64,000 nucleotides of DNA from Paraburkholderia sp. Lineage in GTDB: Bacteria; Pseudomonadota; Gammaproteobacteria; Burkholderiales; Burkholderiaceae. The notes under the pieces are model-generated. The model was not told the DNA's origin. It did no database searches and saw only the letters and a program-made list of their open reading frames with translations. Numbering within the stretch: the stretch's first letter is position 1; each line of letters starts with the position of its first letter. Location of the stretch: contig SCRN01000040.1 in assembly GCA_004322045.1 (NCBI GenBank), positions 62,001-126,000 of the forward strand, given 5' to 3'. Below are positions 52,237 through 62,023 of the stretch, one piece after another. A program made the translations under genes and the position numbers.

Positions 52237-52494
52237 ATGAAACTAGAGTTGAGGTACTTTGCGAGCGTGCGCGAGGCGCTCGGCACGTCGCAGGAAACGG
52301 TGGAGGTGCCTGACGGCATCGCCACCGTCGGGGATGTACGGGCCTGGTTGCGTGCGCGCGGCGGGGCGTGGGCGGAGACGCTCGCCGAGGGGCGGGCGCT
52401 GCGCATGGCTTGCAACCACACCATGACCGACGCCGGGACGCGCCTCACCGATGGCTGCGAAGTTGCCTTTTTCCCGCCTGTTACCGGCGGCTGA
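52237..52494 (+). CDS. moaD: Molybdopterin synthase sulfur carrier subunit MoaD
   Basis: The product is an 85-residue ubiquitin-fold sulfur carrier. It begins MKLELRYFASVREALGTSQE and ends CEVAFFPPVTGG, with the obligatory C-terminal Gly-Gly that becomes thiocarboxylated. It pairs with MoaE, encoded 41 bases downstream, to add sulfur to precursor Z. The RXGXXX-type extensions are absent. Second gene of the operon. Confidence 0.95.
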   Translation: MKLELRYFASVREALGTSQETVEVPDGIATVGDVRAWLRARGGAWAETLAEGRALRMACNHTMTDAGTRLTDGCEVAFFPPVTGG

Positions 52495-52535
52495 GCGCGG
52501 GTTCATTGCCTGAATCGACTGGAGCCGAGGCCATC

Positions 52536-53018
52536 ATGACCGTTCGCGTACAAACCGAGGATTTCGACCTGTCGGCCGAAATCGCAGCCCTGCGGGCCGA
52601 AAATGCGCAAGTCGGCGCCGTTGTCGCGTTCGTCGGGACGGTGCGCGATTTGAACGACGGCGAAGACGTCTGCGCGATGGAACTCGAGCATTACCCGGGT
52701 ATGACCGAAAAAGCGCTCGAAGCGATCGTCGAAGAAGCCAAGCGCCGCTGGCCGGGGGCTCGCGTGCTGATCGTGCATCGGGTGGGTAAGCTGTACCCGC
52801 GCGATCAGATCGTCCTGGCCGCGGCCACATCGGCGCATCGGCACGATGCGTTCGATGTCTGCTCGTTCGTGATGGATTATCTGAAGACGCAAGCGCCGTT
52901 CTGGAAGAAGGAGACGACGCCAAGCGGCGAGCGTTGGGTCGATGCCCGTGTCTCGGACGATGCCGCGCTAGCCCGATGGGGGCTGACGTCGACGAACGTT
53001 ACGCCGAGCGACGAGTAA
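52536..53018 (+). CDS. moaE: Molybdopterin synthase catalytic subunit MoaE
   Basis: The product is a 160-residue MoaE, converting precursor Z (cPMP) to molybdopterin with MoaD thiocarboxylate. ATG 52536 gives MTVRVQTEDFDLSAEIAAL. GAVVAFVGTVRDLNDGEDVC, ELEHYPGMTEKALEAIVEEA and IVHRVGKLYPRDQIVLAAA are hallmarks. The Lys-rich active loop FWKKETTPSGERWVDAR is intact. Third gene of moeA-moaD-moaE. The next gene is on the opposite strand. Confidence 0.95.
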   Translation: MTVRVQTEDFDLSAEIAALRAENAQVGAVVAFVGTVRDLNDGEDVCAMELEHYPGMTEKALEAIVEEAKRRWPGARVLIVHRVGKLYPRDQIVLAAATSAHRHDAFDVCSFVMDYLKTQAPFWKKETTPSGERWVDARVSDDAALARWGLTSTNVTPSDE

Positions 53019-53064
53019 GTAACGGCGGTGAGCGACGAGCAATGGGCGGCGGACGGCCCACGGG

Positions 53065-53646
53065 TCAGGCTCTGCTGTCGGCGTCCGAGCCCGGCGTGGT
53101 ACGGCCGACGCTCTTCGCCGGGAACGGCTCTGCGCGGCGGCCCGGCTCGCTGGGCGCATCAGCGCTAGGCGGAGCGTCGGCAGGATGCCGACTCGGTGCG
53201 ATCCGCTCGAGCAGTGCCTGTTGCTCGGCCGGAATCACATAGTCCCAGCCGAAGCGGCTTAGCTGTAGGCTTTGTGCGATCCGCAGCGCCGGCGCCATGA
53301 AGCGAACGGCCGCGGCCGGCTCGTAACGCTCGCAGACGGTGTCGAGGAACAGATGCAGCCAGCGGCTGAAGTGGCGGGGCTCGACGCCTTCGAGCGGTTG
53401 ATGCGCCTGTTGGACGTTGCCGCGGTAGCGCTTGTCGCCGAGCACGAGGCTGCCCCAGAACGCGCACATTTTCGGCAAGTGCGTGTCCCAGCGGCCTTCG
53501 AGCACGGCGTCGAAGACGGGACCGAGCAGCGGATCGGCGCGCACGCGATCGTAGAACGCGTAAACGAGCTCGCGAATATTCGCCTCGGTGGGCTCTCGAT
53601 AGCGCGCCGGGGGCATCCCCGAACCGGTTTGAGTTGAAATGGACAT
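53065..53646 (-). CDS. Group III truncated hemoglobin-like protein
   Basis: The product is a 193-residue globin. The core (about residues 15-150) has IRELVYAFYDRVRADPLLGP, HLPKMCAFWGSLVLGDKRYR, then QQAHQPL and PRHFSRWLHLFLDTV. The pattern fits the group III truncated hemoglobins. A heme-ligand His is likely in this region. The C-terminal 45 residues are Pro/Ala/Ser-rich and not part of the fold. The divergent NsrR gene suggests nitric-oxide control and a role in NO handling, which is inference. Confidence 0.82.
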   Translation of the reverse strand: MSISTQTGSGMPPARYREPTEANIRELVYAFYDRVRADPLLGPVFDAVLEGRWDTHLPKMCAFWGSLVLGDKRYRGNVQQAHQPLEGVEPRHFSRWLHLFLDTVCERYEPAAAVRFMAPALRIAQSLQLSRFGWDYVIPAEQQALLERIAPSRHPADAPPSADAPSEPGRRAEPFPAKSVGRTTPGSDADSRA

Positions 53647-53880
53647 CGAAATGCAGGGCCGAGTGCTGGATTTGGGACGGGATCTGTCCAAAACTGCGCG
53701 CAAAGCAGACTAAATTACAGGAATACGCTTGGGTATCGCAGCAGGCGGCATACTTGCGCGCCCGATGCATGTTATGGTCAAGCCGCCTTCTATACAACCC
53801 TTCGCGCGGTGCGGTCTTGCGGGCGGTTCACAGCCGTCGCGCACGAGTGCGCCGCGCCACGTTCGATCTGTTGCCCGCCG

Positions 53881-54375
53881 ATGAGACTGACCGACTACAC
53901 CGACTATGCCCTGCGCGTACTGCTGTTCCTGGCCTTGCGCGAAGAGGGGCTGACCACGATTCAAGACATCTCCGACGCGTACGGGATTTCGAAGAACCAC
54001 CTGATGAAGGTGGTGCAACGGCTCGGCGAACTCGGTTGGATCGACACTGTGCGCGGACGCAACGGCGGGCTGCGGCTGAACCAGCGCTCGCTCGCGCTGA
54101 CGATCGGCCAGGTCGTGCGTGCCACGGAAGGCGATTTTGCGATCGTCGGGTGCTTTCCACGTGAGGGCGCCGAGCCGCGCAGTTGCGTCATCGAGCCGCA
54201 GTGCCGCCTCAAGCACGTATTCGAATCCGCCCGCGGCGCATTCCTTGCGGAACTCGACCGGCACACGCTGGGCGAGCTTGCGAGCCCTGCGGCGCCGCTG
54301 GCCGATCTGCTTGGTCTGCGCGCCGTGTCCGCTAGCGGCAGGGCACGGCCGGTGGTGCCGATCTCGGCCCGCTAG
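53881..54375 (+). CDS. nsrR: Nitric-oxide-sensing Rrf2 repressor NsrR
   Basis: The product is a 164-residue Rrf2 protein with an N-terminal winged helix (MRLTDYTDYALRVLLFLALR, and QDISDAYGISKNHLMKVV). RGRNGGLRLNQRS is also typical. Three Cys ligands are present at residues 91, 102 and 108 (GCFP, SCVIEPQC), consistent with an NO-reactive iron-sulfur cluster. It is divergent from a globin gene. A part-palindromic ATGCAT sequence near 53764 could be a half-site but is not convincing. An IscR-type role is less likely because of the Cys spacing. Confidence 0.9.
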   Translation: MRLTDYTDYALRVLLFLALREEGLTTIQDISDAYGISKNHLMKVVQRLGELGWIDTVRGRNGGLRLNQRSLALTIGQVVRATEGDFAIVGCFPREGAEPRSCVIEPQCRLKHVFESARGAFLAELDRHTLGELASPAAPLADLLGLRAVSASGRARPVVPISAR

Positions 54376-54464
54376 CGCAGGCCCCGAGGCGACAGCGCGC
54401 CCCGTCCGAGCGCCGCGCTGCGGTGCGGTGCGGCATTTTTGTGCGTCGGCGCGCAAAAAATCCG

Positions 54465-54492
54465 CTTGAAACGCGCCGAGCGCACCTCATTT
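54465..54492 (+). promoter_or_regulatory. Sigma-32-type (heat-shock) promoter of clpB
   Basis: CTTGAAA at 54465-54471 and CCTCATTT at 54485-54492, 13 bases apart, match the RpoH consensus CTTGAAA and CCCCATNT with one mismatch in the second. Transcription would start near 54500, about 23 bases before the ATG. A GGAGGT site (54511-54516) follows. Confidence 0.75.
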
Positions 54493-54522
54493 TGGTGATA
54501 GTTAAAAATTGGAGGTCTCTTC

Positions 54523-57120
54523 ATGAGAATCGACAAGCTCACCACCAAATTCCAAGAAGCGCTCGCCGATGCCCAGAGCCTCGCCGTCGGGCGTGGTAAC
54601 CAGTACATCGAGCCGCAGCATGTGCTCGCGGCGCTCGTTGCACAACAGGACGGGTCGGCCCGCTCGCTGCTTTCGCGCGCGGGCGTGCATGTGCAAGCGC
54701 TGCAAACGGCGCTGAACGAGGCGGTTTCACGCTTGCCGCAAGTGCAGGGCACCGACGGCAACGTGCAGATCAGCCGGGAGCTCAACGGCTTGCTGAACCA
54801 AGCCGACAAAGAGGCTCAGCAGCTGAACGACACCTATATCGCGAGCGAAATGTTCCTGCTCGCGGTTGCCGACGACAAGGGCGAAGCGGGACGGCTCGCT
54901 CGCCAGTACGGCCTGACGCGCAAGTCGCTCGAAGCGGCGATCGCCGCCGTGCGCGGCGGAGCGCAGGTGCATAGCGCCGATGCCGAAAGCCAGCGCGAGG
55001 CGCTCAAGAAGTACACGATCGATTTGACCGAGCGTGCGCGCGCCGGCAAGCTCGATCCGGTGATCGGCCGCGACGACGAGATCCGCCGCTCGATTCAAAT
55101 CTTGCAGCGGCGCACGAAGAACAACCCCGTGCTGATCGGCGAGCCGGGCGTGGGTAAGACGGCGATCGTCGAAGGCCTAGCGCAACGGATCGTCAACGGC
55201 GAAGTGCCCGAATCGCTCAAGAGCAAACGCGTCCTGTCGCTCGACATGGCGGGCTTGCTCGCGGGCGCGAAGTATCGCGGCGAATTCGAAGAGCGGCTCA
55301 AGGCGGTGCTGCAAGACATCGCGCGCGACGAAGGCCAGACGATCGTCTTCATCGACGAAATCCACACCATGGTCGGCGCAGGTAAGGCCGAAGGCGCGAT
55401 GGACGCAGGCAACATGCTCAAGCCAGCGCTCGCGCGCGGCGAGCTGCATTGCATTGGCGCGACGACGCTCGACGAATACCGCAAGTACATCGAAAAGGAC
55501 GCAGCGCTCGAGCGGCGGTTCCAGAAGGTGCTGGTCGACGAGCCGTCGGTCGAAGCGACGATCGCTATCTTGCGCGGATTGCAGGAGAAATACGAACTGC
55601 ACCATGGCGTCGAAATTACGGACCCGGCAATCGTAGCCGCGGCCGAGCTGTCGCATCGCTACATCACCGATCGTTTCCTGCCGGACAAGGCGATCGACTT
55701 GATCGACGAGGCCGCCTCGAAGATCAAGATGGAAATCGACTCCAAGCCGGAAGAAATGGACCGGCTCGACCGGCGCTTGATCCAACTGAAGATCGAGCGC
55801 GAGGCCGTGAAGAAAGAAAAGGACGAGGCGTCGCAAAAGAGGTTGCAGTTGATCGAGGAGGAAATCGAACGTCTGAACCGCGAGTACTCCGACCTCGAAG
55901 AGATTTGGACGGCCGAGAAAGCGGCCGTGCAGGGCAGCGCCCAACTGAAAGAGGAAATCGAGAAAACGCGTGCCGAGATTGCCCGTCAACAACGCGAAGG
56001 CAAGCTCGAGAAGGTGGCGGAACTGCAATACGGCAAGCTGCCCGAGCTCGAGTCGCGTCTGAAGCAAGTGACGCAGGCCGAGGCGAAGGAGCAGCACGAC
56101 CCCACGCATCGTCGCCTGTTGCGCACGCAAGTCGGCGCAGAAGAGATCGCGGAAGTCGTCTCGCGCGCCACGGGCATTCCGGTCTCGCGCATGATGCAGG
56201 GCGAGCGCGAGAAGCTCTTGCAGATCGAGGGCAAGCTGCACGAGCGCGTGGTCGGGCAGGACGAAGCGATCAGTGCCGTGGCCGATGCCATCCGGCGCTC
56301 GCGTGCGGGGCTGGCCGATCCGAACCGCCCCTACGGCTCGTTCCTGTTCCTCGGCCCGACGGGCGTGGGTAAGACCGAGTTGTGCAAGGCGCTGGCCGCG
56401 TTCTTGTTCGATTCCGAAGAGCACCTGATTCGGATCGATATGAGCGAGTTCATGGAAAAGCACAGCGTCGCACGGTTGATCGGCGCGCCGCCGGGCTACA
56501 TCGGCTACGAGGAGGGCGGCTACTTGACCGAAGCCGTGCGCCGCAAGCCCTATAGCGTGATCTTGCTCGACGAGGTGGAGAAGGCGCACCCGGACGTCTT
56601 CAATGTGCTGTTGCAGGTGCTCGACGACGGACGCATGACCGATGGGCAAGGCCGCACGGTCGACTTCAAGAACACGGTGATCGTCATGACATCGAACCTG
56701 GGCTCGCAAATGATCCAGTCGATGTCGGGCGAGCCGCAGGAAGCAGTGCGTGAGGCCGTTTGGGTCGAGGTCAAGCAGCATTTCCGCCCCGAGTTCCTGA
56801 ACCGGATCGACGAAGTCGTCGTGTTCCACGCGCTCGATCGCAGCAATATCGAATCGATTGCGAAGATTCAGTTGCAGCATCTGCGGGACCGGCTGACCAA
56901 GCTCGATATGGAACTGGTCGTCTCCGACGGCGCGCTCGAGCAAATCGCGAAGGTCGGCTTCGATCCGCTGTTTGGGGCGCGGCCGCTCAAGCGAGCGATC
57001 CAGCAGGAGATCGAGAACCCGGTCGCCAAGCTGATTCTTGCGGGGCGCTTCGGGCCGAAGGACGTGATTCCTGTCGATGTCGAAGGCGGCCAGTTCGTCT
57101 TCGAGCGCGTCGTGCATTGA
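54523..57120 (+). CDS. clpB: ClpB protein disaggregase
   Basis: The product is an 865-residue Hsp100 that works with DnaK to dissolve protein aggregates. The N domain is followed by NBD1 with Walker [19 protein letters not shown] and Walker [20 protein letters not shown] long coiled-coil M domain follows (about residues 405-530, rich in Glu/Lys). NBD2 has [18 protein letters not shown] and [20 protein letters not shown]. The C-terminal domain includes [21 protein letters not shown] sigma-32 promoter lies upstream and a terminator downstream, so it is a single-gene heat-shock unit. Confidence 0.97.
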   Translation: MRIDKLTTKFQEALADAQSLAVGRGNQYIEPQHVLAALVAQQDGSARSLLSRAGVHVQALQTALNEAVSRLPQVQGTDGNVQISRELNGLLNQADKEAQQLNDTYIASEMFLLAVADDKGEAGRLARQYGLTRKSLEAAIAAVRGGAQVHSADAESQREALKKYTIDLTERARAGKLDPVIGRDDEIRRSIQILQRRTKNNPVLIGEPGVGKTAIVEGLAQRIVNGEVPESLKSKRVLSLDMAGLLAGAKYRGEFEERLKAVLQDIARDEGQTIVFIDEIHTMVGAGKAEGAMDAGNMLKPALARGELHCIGATTLDEYRKYIEKDAALERRFQKVLVDEPSVEATIAILRGLQEKYELHHGVEITDPAIVAAAELSHRYITDRFLPDKAIDLIDEAASKIKMEIDSKPEEMDRLDRRLIQLKIEREAVKKEKDEASQKRLQLIEEEIERLNREYSDLEEIWTAEKAAVQGSAQLKEEIEKTRAEIARQQREGKLEKVAELQYGKLPELESRLKQVTQAEAKEQHDPTHRRLLRTQVGAEEIAEVVSRATGIPVSRMMQGEREKLLQIEGKLHERVVGQDEAISAVADAIRRSRAGLADPNRPYGSFLFLGPTGVGKTELCKALAAFLFDSEEHLIRIDMSEFMEKHSVARLIGAPPGYIGYEEGGYLTEAVRRKPYSVILLDEVEKAHPDVFNVLLQVLDDGRMTDGQGRTVDFKNTVIVMTSNLGSQMIQSMSGEPQEAVREAVWVEVKQHFRPEFLNRIDEVVVFHALDRSNIESIAKIQLQHLRDRLTKLDMELVVSDGALEQIAKVGFDPLFGARPLKRAIQQEIENPVAKLILAGRFGPKDVIPVDVEGGQFVFERVVH

Positions 57121-57160
57121 CGCGCTTGGCCGGGAGAGCGGCCCGGTGTTAGCCTCATGG

Positions 57161-57190
57161 GGCCGAGCGGTCACACGCTCGGCCTTTTTT
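57161..57190 (+). terminator. Terminator of clpB
   Basis: Nine-base-pair stem GGCCGAGCG/CGCTCGGCC with a six-base loop, followed by TTTTTT at 57185-57190. It is a strong rho-independent terminator. Confidence 0.92.
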
Positions 57191-57213
57191 GTTGGCCAGC
57201 TGCGCAAACGCGC

Positions 57214-57242
57214 TTGACTTCGAGTGCGCTCGAAGTCTTAAC
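57214..57242 (+). promoter_or_regulatory. MerR-type promoter/operator dyad
   Basis: TTGACT at 57214-57219 begins a promoter whose spacer holds a perfect eight-base inverted repeat, ACTTCGAG/CTCGAAGT, with a four-base centre (57217-57236). The -10 is CTTAAC (57237-57242; 17-base spacer) or TAACGT (19 bases). A dyad between -35 and -10 is the typical MerR-family operator. It lies directly before the MerR gene. Confidence 0.72.
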
Positions 57243-57254
57243 GTTGGGGGTGTC

Positions 57255-57767
57255 ATGTCGGAAGCACTGACCATTGGCCGGATGGCCGAAGCGCTCGGCG
57301 TCACGACGCATACGTTGCGATATTACGAGCAAGCCGGGCTGATTCGGCCGGTGTCGCGCTCGCAAGCAGGGCATCGCCTCCACTCGCCGGCAGATATCGA
57401 ATGGCTGCGATTCGTGATGCGTCTGAAGGCGACGGGTATGCCGATCGCGCAGATGCAAGCATTCGCCGCGCTGCGAGCCAAGGGAAACCGGACGGCGGCC
57501 GAAAGGCGCGCGCTCTTGATCGAACATCGCCAAGCGGTGGTCGAGGCGTTGCAGCAGTGGCAGGCGAACCTTGCGGCGATCGAGGAGAAAATCCTTGCCT
57601 ACGATGCGATGGTGCGGACCTCCGACATGACGGATGACAAAGCGAACCCTCAACCGTCAAAGGATCGGCCATGGCCAACCACACCGCCCACCACGCAAAC
57701 AACGACCGCTACACACGGGGATGGGACAAACTCAAAGAAATCGACGGCGAGGCCGGCGAGCGCGTGA
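57255..57767 (+). CDS. MerR-family regulator
   Basis: The product is a 170-residue MerR-type regulator. Its winged helix is [20 protein letters not shown], then [21 protein letters not shown] long dimerisation helix follows ([20 protein letters not shown]). No metal-binding Cys is seen, so the ligand is organic or stress-derived. The last about 32 codons lie inside the next gene in another frame and read as low-complexity Thr/Pro-rich sequence. It should act on the dyad at 57217 and probably on the downstream gene. Confidence 0.87.
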   Translation: MSEALTIGRMAEALGVTTHTLRYYEQAGLIRPVSRSQAGHRLHSPADIEWLRFVMRLKATGMPIAQMQAFAALRAKGNRTAAERRALLIEHRQAVVEALQQWQANLAAIEEKILAYDAMVRTSDMTDDKANPQPSKDRPWPTTPPTTQTTTATHGDGTNSKKSTARPASA

Positions 57768-58099
57768 TCGAAGCGCTCGCGCCGATTGCGCCCGATTTCG
57801 CGCGTTACCTGATCGAATTTCCGTTCGGCGACATCTACAGCCGGCCCGCGCTCGACCTGAAGGCCCGCGAGATTGCGACGATAGCCGCGCTGGCTGCACT
57901 CGGCAATGCGCAGCCGCAACTGAAAGTCCACATCGAAGGCGCGCTCAACGTCGGCTGCACGCGTGAGGAGATCGTCGAAGTATTTATCCAGATGGCCGTG
58001 TATGCAGGTTTTCCGGCAGCCCTGAATGCGCTCTTCGCCGCACGTGAGGTGTTCGCGGCGCACGATGCCGATGCGCTCGCACACACCGAGTCGGCTTGA
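57671..58099 (+). CDS. Carboxymuconolactone decarboxylase-like (AhpD-superfamily) protein
   Basis: The product is a 142-residue protein of the carboxymuconolactone decarboxylase family. Seen are the helical core [35 protein letters not shown] and [40 protein letters not shown] is at the end. The single Cys and lack of a CXXC mean it is not an AhpD peroxidase. The start overlaps the MerR frame by 97 bases, so both are strongly coupled. The substrate is unknown; control by the MerR protein is likely. Confidence 0.87.
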   Translation: MANHTAHHANNDRYTRGWDKLKEIDGEAGERVIEALAPIAPDFARYLIEFPFGDIYSRPALDLKAREIATIAALAALGNAQPQLKVHIEGALNVGCTREEIVEVFIQMAVYAGFPAALNALFAAREVFAAHDADALAHTESA

Positions 58100-58123
58100 G
58101 TGCGCGATCTCGCGCGGCTTCGG

Positions 58124-59500
58124 TCAAACGACGTCGATGTGCGCGCCTTGGGCCGCGCGCGCCTGGCGTTCGCTGACGATGCGCCAATGCGCGAACAAGC
58201 CGCCGCCGGCCACGGCTAGGCTCGCGGCGCTGGCGGCCCAAAAGCCGCGCGCGCCCGTGAACCAGGGCGGCACGAGCCCGCCCACGTCGAAACCGAGCCA
58301 GTAACCGCCGCCAAGCCCCACGCCCCAAAGCGCGACTGCATAGATGACGGTCGGCCCGACGGCGACCTTATAGGCGCGCAAGACGAAGGCTGTCACGGTC
58401 TGGAACGTATCGAAGATGTGATAGACGAGCATGATCGGCAACAACGGCATCGCCGCTGCAATCACCGCGGCGTTGGTCGTATAGCCGGCGAGGATAGCCG
58501 GCCGCAGCGTGAAGCCGATCACGGCATATCCGAGGCCGATCGTGCAAGCCATCGCGATGCCGTGCAGCGCCAGCGTTCGCGCGGCTTCGTGGCGCTGGCC
58601 GCCGAGCGCTTGCGCGACGAGCGTCGAGGTCGCGATGCCGATCGACATCGGCGTCATATAAAGGACGGCCCCGAAATTGCCGGTGATCTGGTGGCCGGCC
58701 AATGTTGTGGTGCCGAAGCGGGCAATGAACAAGGCCATGAACGTGTAGGACGTGACCTCGATCAGATACGACAAGCCCATCGGTACGCCGAGTTTGAGCA
58801 GCGCAATTTGCTTTCGGCGCTCAGGCCAGCAAAAGTGCTTGAAGATTTCGAAGGGTGCAAACAAGTCGAGCCGGGCGAGCAGCGTGAGGCCCAGCGCGGC
58901 GAACGCCCAATTGATGACGGTGCTGGCGAGGGCGCAGCCGGGGCCGCCGAGCGCGGGCAGGCCGAGCCCGCCGAAAATGAACCACAGATTGAGTGGGATT
59001 TTGACGAGCAGTGCGGCCACTTGCAGGATCATGACGAGGCGCGGTTTGCCGATGCCGTTCGCGAGCGAGGTATAGACGCGAAAGGCGAGGCTCGCGGGCA
59101 ACCCGAGCGCCGCGATGCGCAAATAGCTTTCGGTGCGCTCGTATAGCGCCGGCGGCACGTGAGAGATCGCGAGCAACGGTCCCGGGAAGAACATGACGAC
59201 AAAGCCGACGAGCGCCAAGCCCGCTGCCAGCCAAAAGCCCTGGCGCACTTCTGCGCCGATCTGCGTGTAGCGCCGCGCGCCGTAGAGTTGCCCGCAAATC
59301 GGCTGGAGCGCGAGCACGACGCCCGTCAAGCCGACGAACACCGAGATGTACACCGACGAGCCGAGGCCGAGCGCGGCCAAGTCGACCGCCGAATATCGGC
59401 CGACCATCACCGTGTCCATCACCCCGAACGCGATGATGGCGAGTTGTCCGATCAGCACCGGCCACGCAAGGCCGGCGATTTTCCGCATATCAGCGAACAT
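58124..59500 (-). CDS. MATE-family multidrug efflux protein
   Basis: The product is a 458-residue MATE transporter with twelve helices, of the NorM type, which exports cationic compounds with Na+ or H+. Seen are ALIGQLAIIAFGVMDTVMVG-like sequence near the start (here PVLIGQLAIIAFGVMDTVM), GVVLALQPICGQLYGARRYT, and the matching second half STLVAQALGGQRHEAART. It is 18 bases upstream of the glycosyltransferase gene on the same strand when read leftwards. The substrate is not predictable. Confidence 0.93.
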   Translation of the reverse strand: MFADMRKIAGLAWPVLIGQLAIIAFGVMDTVMVGRYSAVDLAALGLGSSVYISVFVGLTGVVLALQPICGQLYGARRYTQIGAEVRQGFWLAAGLALVGFVVMFFPGPLLAISHVPPALYERTESYLRIAALGLPASLAFRVYTSLANGIGKPRLVMILQVAALLVKIPLNLWFIFGGLGLPALGGPGCALASTVINWAFAALGLTLLARLDLFAPFEIFKHFCWPERRKQIALLKLGVPMGLSYLIEVTSYTFMALFIARFGTTTLAGHQITGNFGAVLYMTPMSIGIATSTLVAQALGGQRHEAARTLALHGIAMACTIGLGYAVIGFTLRPAILAGYTTNAAVIAAAMPLLPIMLVYHIFDTFQTVTAFVLRAYKVAVGPTVIYAVALWGVGLGGGYWLGFDVGGLVPPWFTGARGFWAASAASLAVAGGGLFAHWRIVSERQARAAQGAHIDVV

Positions 59501-59518
59501 GGCGCGCAGGCGTTGATG

Positions 59519-61273
59519 TCAGCGTTTGCGAGTGGGGTGTCGATGTCGTTCGATCTTCGGCGCGGGGCGATCGACGCGCACGTACAGCCGGAAGCGTTCG
59601 TCGCGGTCCGCTGCGCGCCGGCCTTCCCAGACGAGCTTCCACGCATAGTTCAGCATGGGGCTGGGGGCGCTGAAATCGGCGCTGTCTTGCCGCAGCAGCA
59701 CGTCGCAGTCCTCGTTGAACGAAAACTGCATATCGGCGAAATAGGAAAAGGAAGCAAGCTGCGCATCGCCAAGCCGGACAGGGGAAATACAGACGTAATC
59801 GTCGGGCAGGTGCTCGGCGATTTGCAATGCCACGTCGCGATAAGTCCTGCTGTAGTTGACCATCGGCAGCCATAGCGTCATCAGCAACACCCACATCAGC
59901 GTGGTGCCCGCGCTCGAGAGGATGACGCTGCGCCAAAGCACCTTCGGATGACGGGCGATGCGCCAACGAACGAGCGCCAGCCATGAAACGGTCGCGACGA
60001 TAGCGCACAGGAACGATAGAACGCTGAACTGCGGTTCGAACCCGGGCACTAGGCGGGAAAGATTACGGGCAAGCGGGTGCGGGAAGCCGGTTAGCGCGGC
60101 GAGCCAGACCAGCCAGACGAAGATGCTGAGGATAGAGAAGCTCAGGACGGCGAACCAATCGAACGCGTTGATCGCGCCACGCTTGAGCGTGGGCAGTGCG
60201 AACGCGGCCAGCGTCGCGAGCGGCGGCAGTAGCAGGATGTACAACCGGTTCGTTTGGTGGCTTTGCAAGACCGAGAGGATGAGCAGCGGAAGGGCGACGA
60301 ACACGGGAATCGCGACGTGCGGCTTGCGGCGCACCCCGCCCCAACTGACCCAGGCCCACAACGCCAGCGGCCACGCGGGCCAGGTGAACAGCGGTAAGTT
60401 CTTTAACGCGTACAGCCAGACGTGCCCCGAGGGCGCGGTGAATCGATTGATGCTGCCGTTGCCCCATTGCTGGAGGAACCAGCGTGCATCGTCCGGGTAG
60501 GCGTGCAAGATCGTGAGCGGCCAAGCCAGGGACAGCGCCACGGCGAGCGGCAACCCCACGAGCGGCAACCACGGCGAGCGCATCTCGGACACGACGCAGA
60601 ACATGACGATGGTGCTCGCAACGAGCGCGAGCACGAGCAAAGGGTTGCCCGACAGAGCCAGTATGCCGATCGCGCAGGCCCACCACAGCGCCCCCTGCAG
60701 CGGCTTGTCGATACCGCGCACGAACCCGTAGACGAGCATGGCGGCGCCCACGAACTGCGACAGTTGCGGCGTCGTCTCGTGCCCGCGCTCGGCCAGCCCG
60801 AAGCAGGCGACGAGAATCAAGAGCGCGCCGTCGGCGAGCGTGCGTCCGTAGTCGCGCGGCTCGGGTTCGCCGCCGAAGGCGTACTTGAAGGGTTGAACCT
60901 CGGCGCGGCGGCCGAGGAGATAGGCGGCGTACCAGACGAATGCGCAGGCCGCGCAAAACAGCACGCCCGTCGCAAGCCGCGAGGCATCGGCCGCGTCTAT
61001 CCACGGCGCGAGCGCGCGGATGCAGGCCGCGCCGAGCCAATAGCCAAGCGGGCCGTCATCGGTGATGAATTTGCCGACGAGATTCGGTAGCAGCCAGTCA
61101 TGCGTGTTGCCGCCAGCCATCGTCCACATGACGCCGAAACCGGCAGCGTCCTCGTTCTTCCACGGATCTCGGCCGAACAGGCCAAAGGCCGCATAGACGA
61201 TGCAAAGCGTGAGCAACAGCCAGCGCGGCAGGGCGCGCGTGGCGGAGGCGGTGAGGCGGACGACAGGTCTCAT
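59519..61273 (-). CDS. Polytopic glycosyltransferase, GT39/ArnT-like
   Basis: The product is a 584-residue membrane protein with about twelve helices and a C-terminal periplasmic part. The N-terminus shows RDPWKNEDAAGFGVMWTM, an acidic Asp-containing first loop, and FITDDGPLGYWLGAACI, as in PMT/ArnT-type transferases. SHQTNRLYILLLPPLATLA is also typical. It should move a sugar from a polyprenyl phosphate to an acceptor outside the membrane; sugar and acceptor are unknown. It is distinct from the arnT gene in this window. It is upstream of the MATE gene on the same strand. Confidence 0.83.
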   Translation of the reverse strand: MRPVVRLTASATRALPRWLLLTLCIVYAAFGLFGRDPWKNEDAAGFGVMWTMAGGNTHDWLLPNLVGKFITDDGPLGYWLGAACIRALAPWIDAADASRLATGVLFCAACAFVWYAAYLLGRRAEVQPFKYAFGGEPEPRDYGRTLADGALLILVACFGLAERGHETTPQLSQFVGAAMLVYGFVRGIDKPLQGALWWACAIGILALSGNPLLVLALVASTIVMFCVVSEMRSPWLPLVGLPLAVALSLAWPLTILHAYPDDARWFLQQWGNGSINRFTAPSGHVWLYALKNLPLFTWPAWPLALWAWVSWGGVRRKPHVAIPVFVALPLLILSVLQSHQTNRLYILLLPPLATLAAFALPTLKRGAINAFDWFAVLSFSILSIFVWLVWLAALTGFPHPLARNLSRLVPGFEPQFSVLSFLCAIVATVSWLALVRWRIARHPKVLWRSVILSSAGTTLMWVLLMTLWLPMVNYSRTYRDVALQIAEHLPDDYVCISPVRLGDAQLASFSYFADMQFSFNEDCDVLLRQDSADFSAPSPMLNYAWKLVWEGRRAADRDERFRLYVRVDRPAPKIERHRHPTRKR

Positions 61274-61405
61274 GCAGGCGGAGCGGATCTCAAACGGCGG
61301 TTGTCATGCTGATGGGGCGCTTGCCGCGGCGCGCGCGATCCGGCATTGTAGTCGCGCCGTGCCTCGCCTGCCATGCGGTGCGCGTGCGCGACCGCTGCCG
61401 TAATG

Positions 61406-61431
61406 AAAAAGGGCAGCCATCGCTGCCCTTT
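61406..61431 (-). terminator. Terminator of rpmE2
   Basis: Stem GGGCAGC/GCTGCCC with a four-base loop and, on the minus strand, a TTTTTC run after it. It closes the rpmE2 transcript. Confidence 0.88.
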
Positions 61432-61474
61432 GGGTCGATCCGGCCTAAAGCCGGATGCATATTTCGGCGGGTGC

Positions 61475-61738
61475 TTACTTTGCGGCCTTGCCGGCTGCGC
61501 GAGCACCGAACTTCTTGTTGAACTTTTCGACGCGGCCAGCCGTGTCCATGATCTTTTGCTGACCCGTGTAGAACGGATGCGATTCCGACGAGACTTCGAT
61601 CTTGGCGAGCGGGTAGGTCTTGCCGTTATGCTCGACCGTTTCGCGCGTTTGAATCGTCGAGCGCGTCACGAACATGAAGCCGTTCGACAGATCGTGAAAA
61701 ACGACTTCGCGGTAATTGGGGTGAATGCCTTCTTTCAT
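61475..61738 (-). CDS. rpmE2: 50S ribosomal protein L31, type B
   Basis: The product is the 87-residue bL31 of the zinc-free (type B) class: it has no Cys. Seen are [40 protein letters not shown] and the end [19 protein letters not shown] hairpin terminator lies about 45 bases downstream. The gene sits beside mtfA and rho, the usual rho-rpmE order. Zinc-free paralogs are favoured under zinc limitation. Confidence 0.96.
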   Translation of the reverse strand: MKEGIHPNYREVVFHDLSNGFMFVTRSTIQTRETVEHNGKTYPLAKIEVSSESHPFYTGQQKIMDTAGRVEKFNKKFGARAAGKAAK

Positions 61739-62023
61739 GGTGTTTCCTTTGGTCGGGCGGTAGCCAACCCACGCTGCGGCGCCGGCAGTCTAGGGCTCCC
61801 CACGGAGCCGACATGCGGCACGCCCAAGGCGCAAGCCACTTGCCTAAGGTCGAAAAACGGCGATTATGCCAGAAAATCAGCTGGTTGACGAATTTTCACG
61901 TTCATCGTGTTGTGCCGTCAGCGTCCAACACAAAGACGATGGGCGTCGCGCTCCACGCGTTGTCTCGGCGACAGGACGAGCTCGAGCTGTCCAGAGAACC
62001 GAGCCCCGGGCGGGCTCGGGCAT

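Noticed and set aside
53755-53785. Possible NsrR operator around ATGCAT
   Set aside because: Only one half-site is convincing and the dyad is poor; kept as a note under the globin/NsrR finding.
55177-57207. A 676-codon open frame opposite clpB
   Set aside because: Antisense to clpB, composition rich in Arg, Leu and Asp from complementary codons, no motif.
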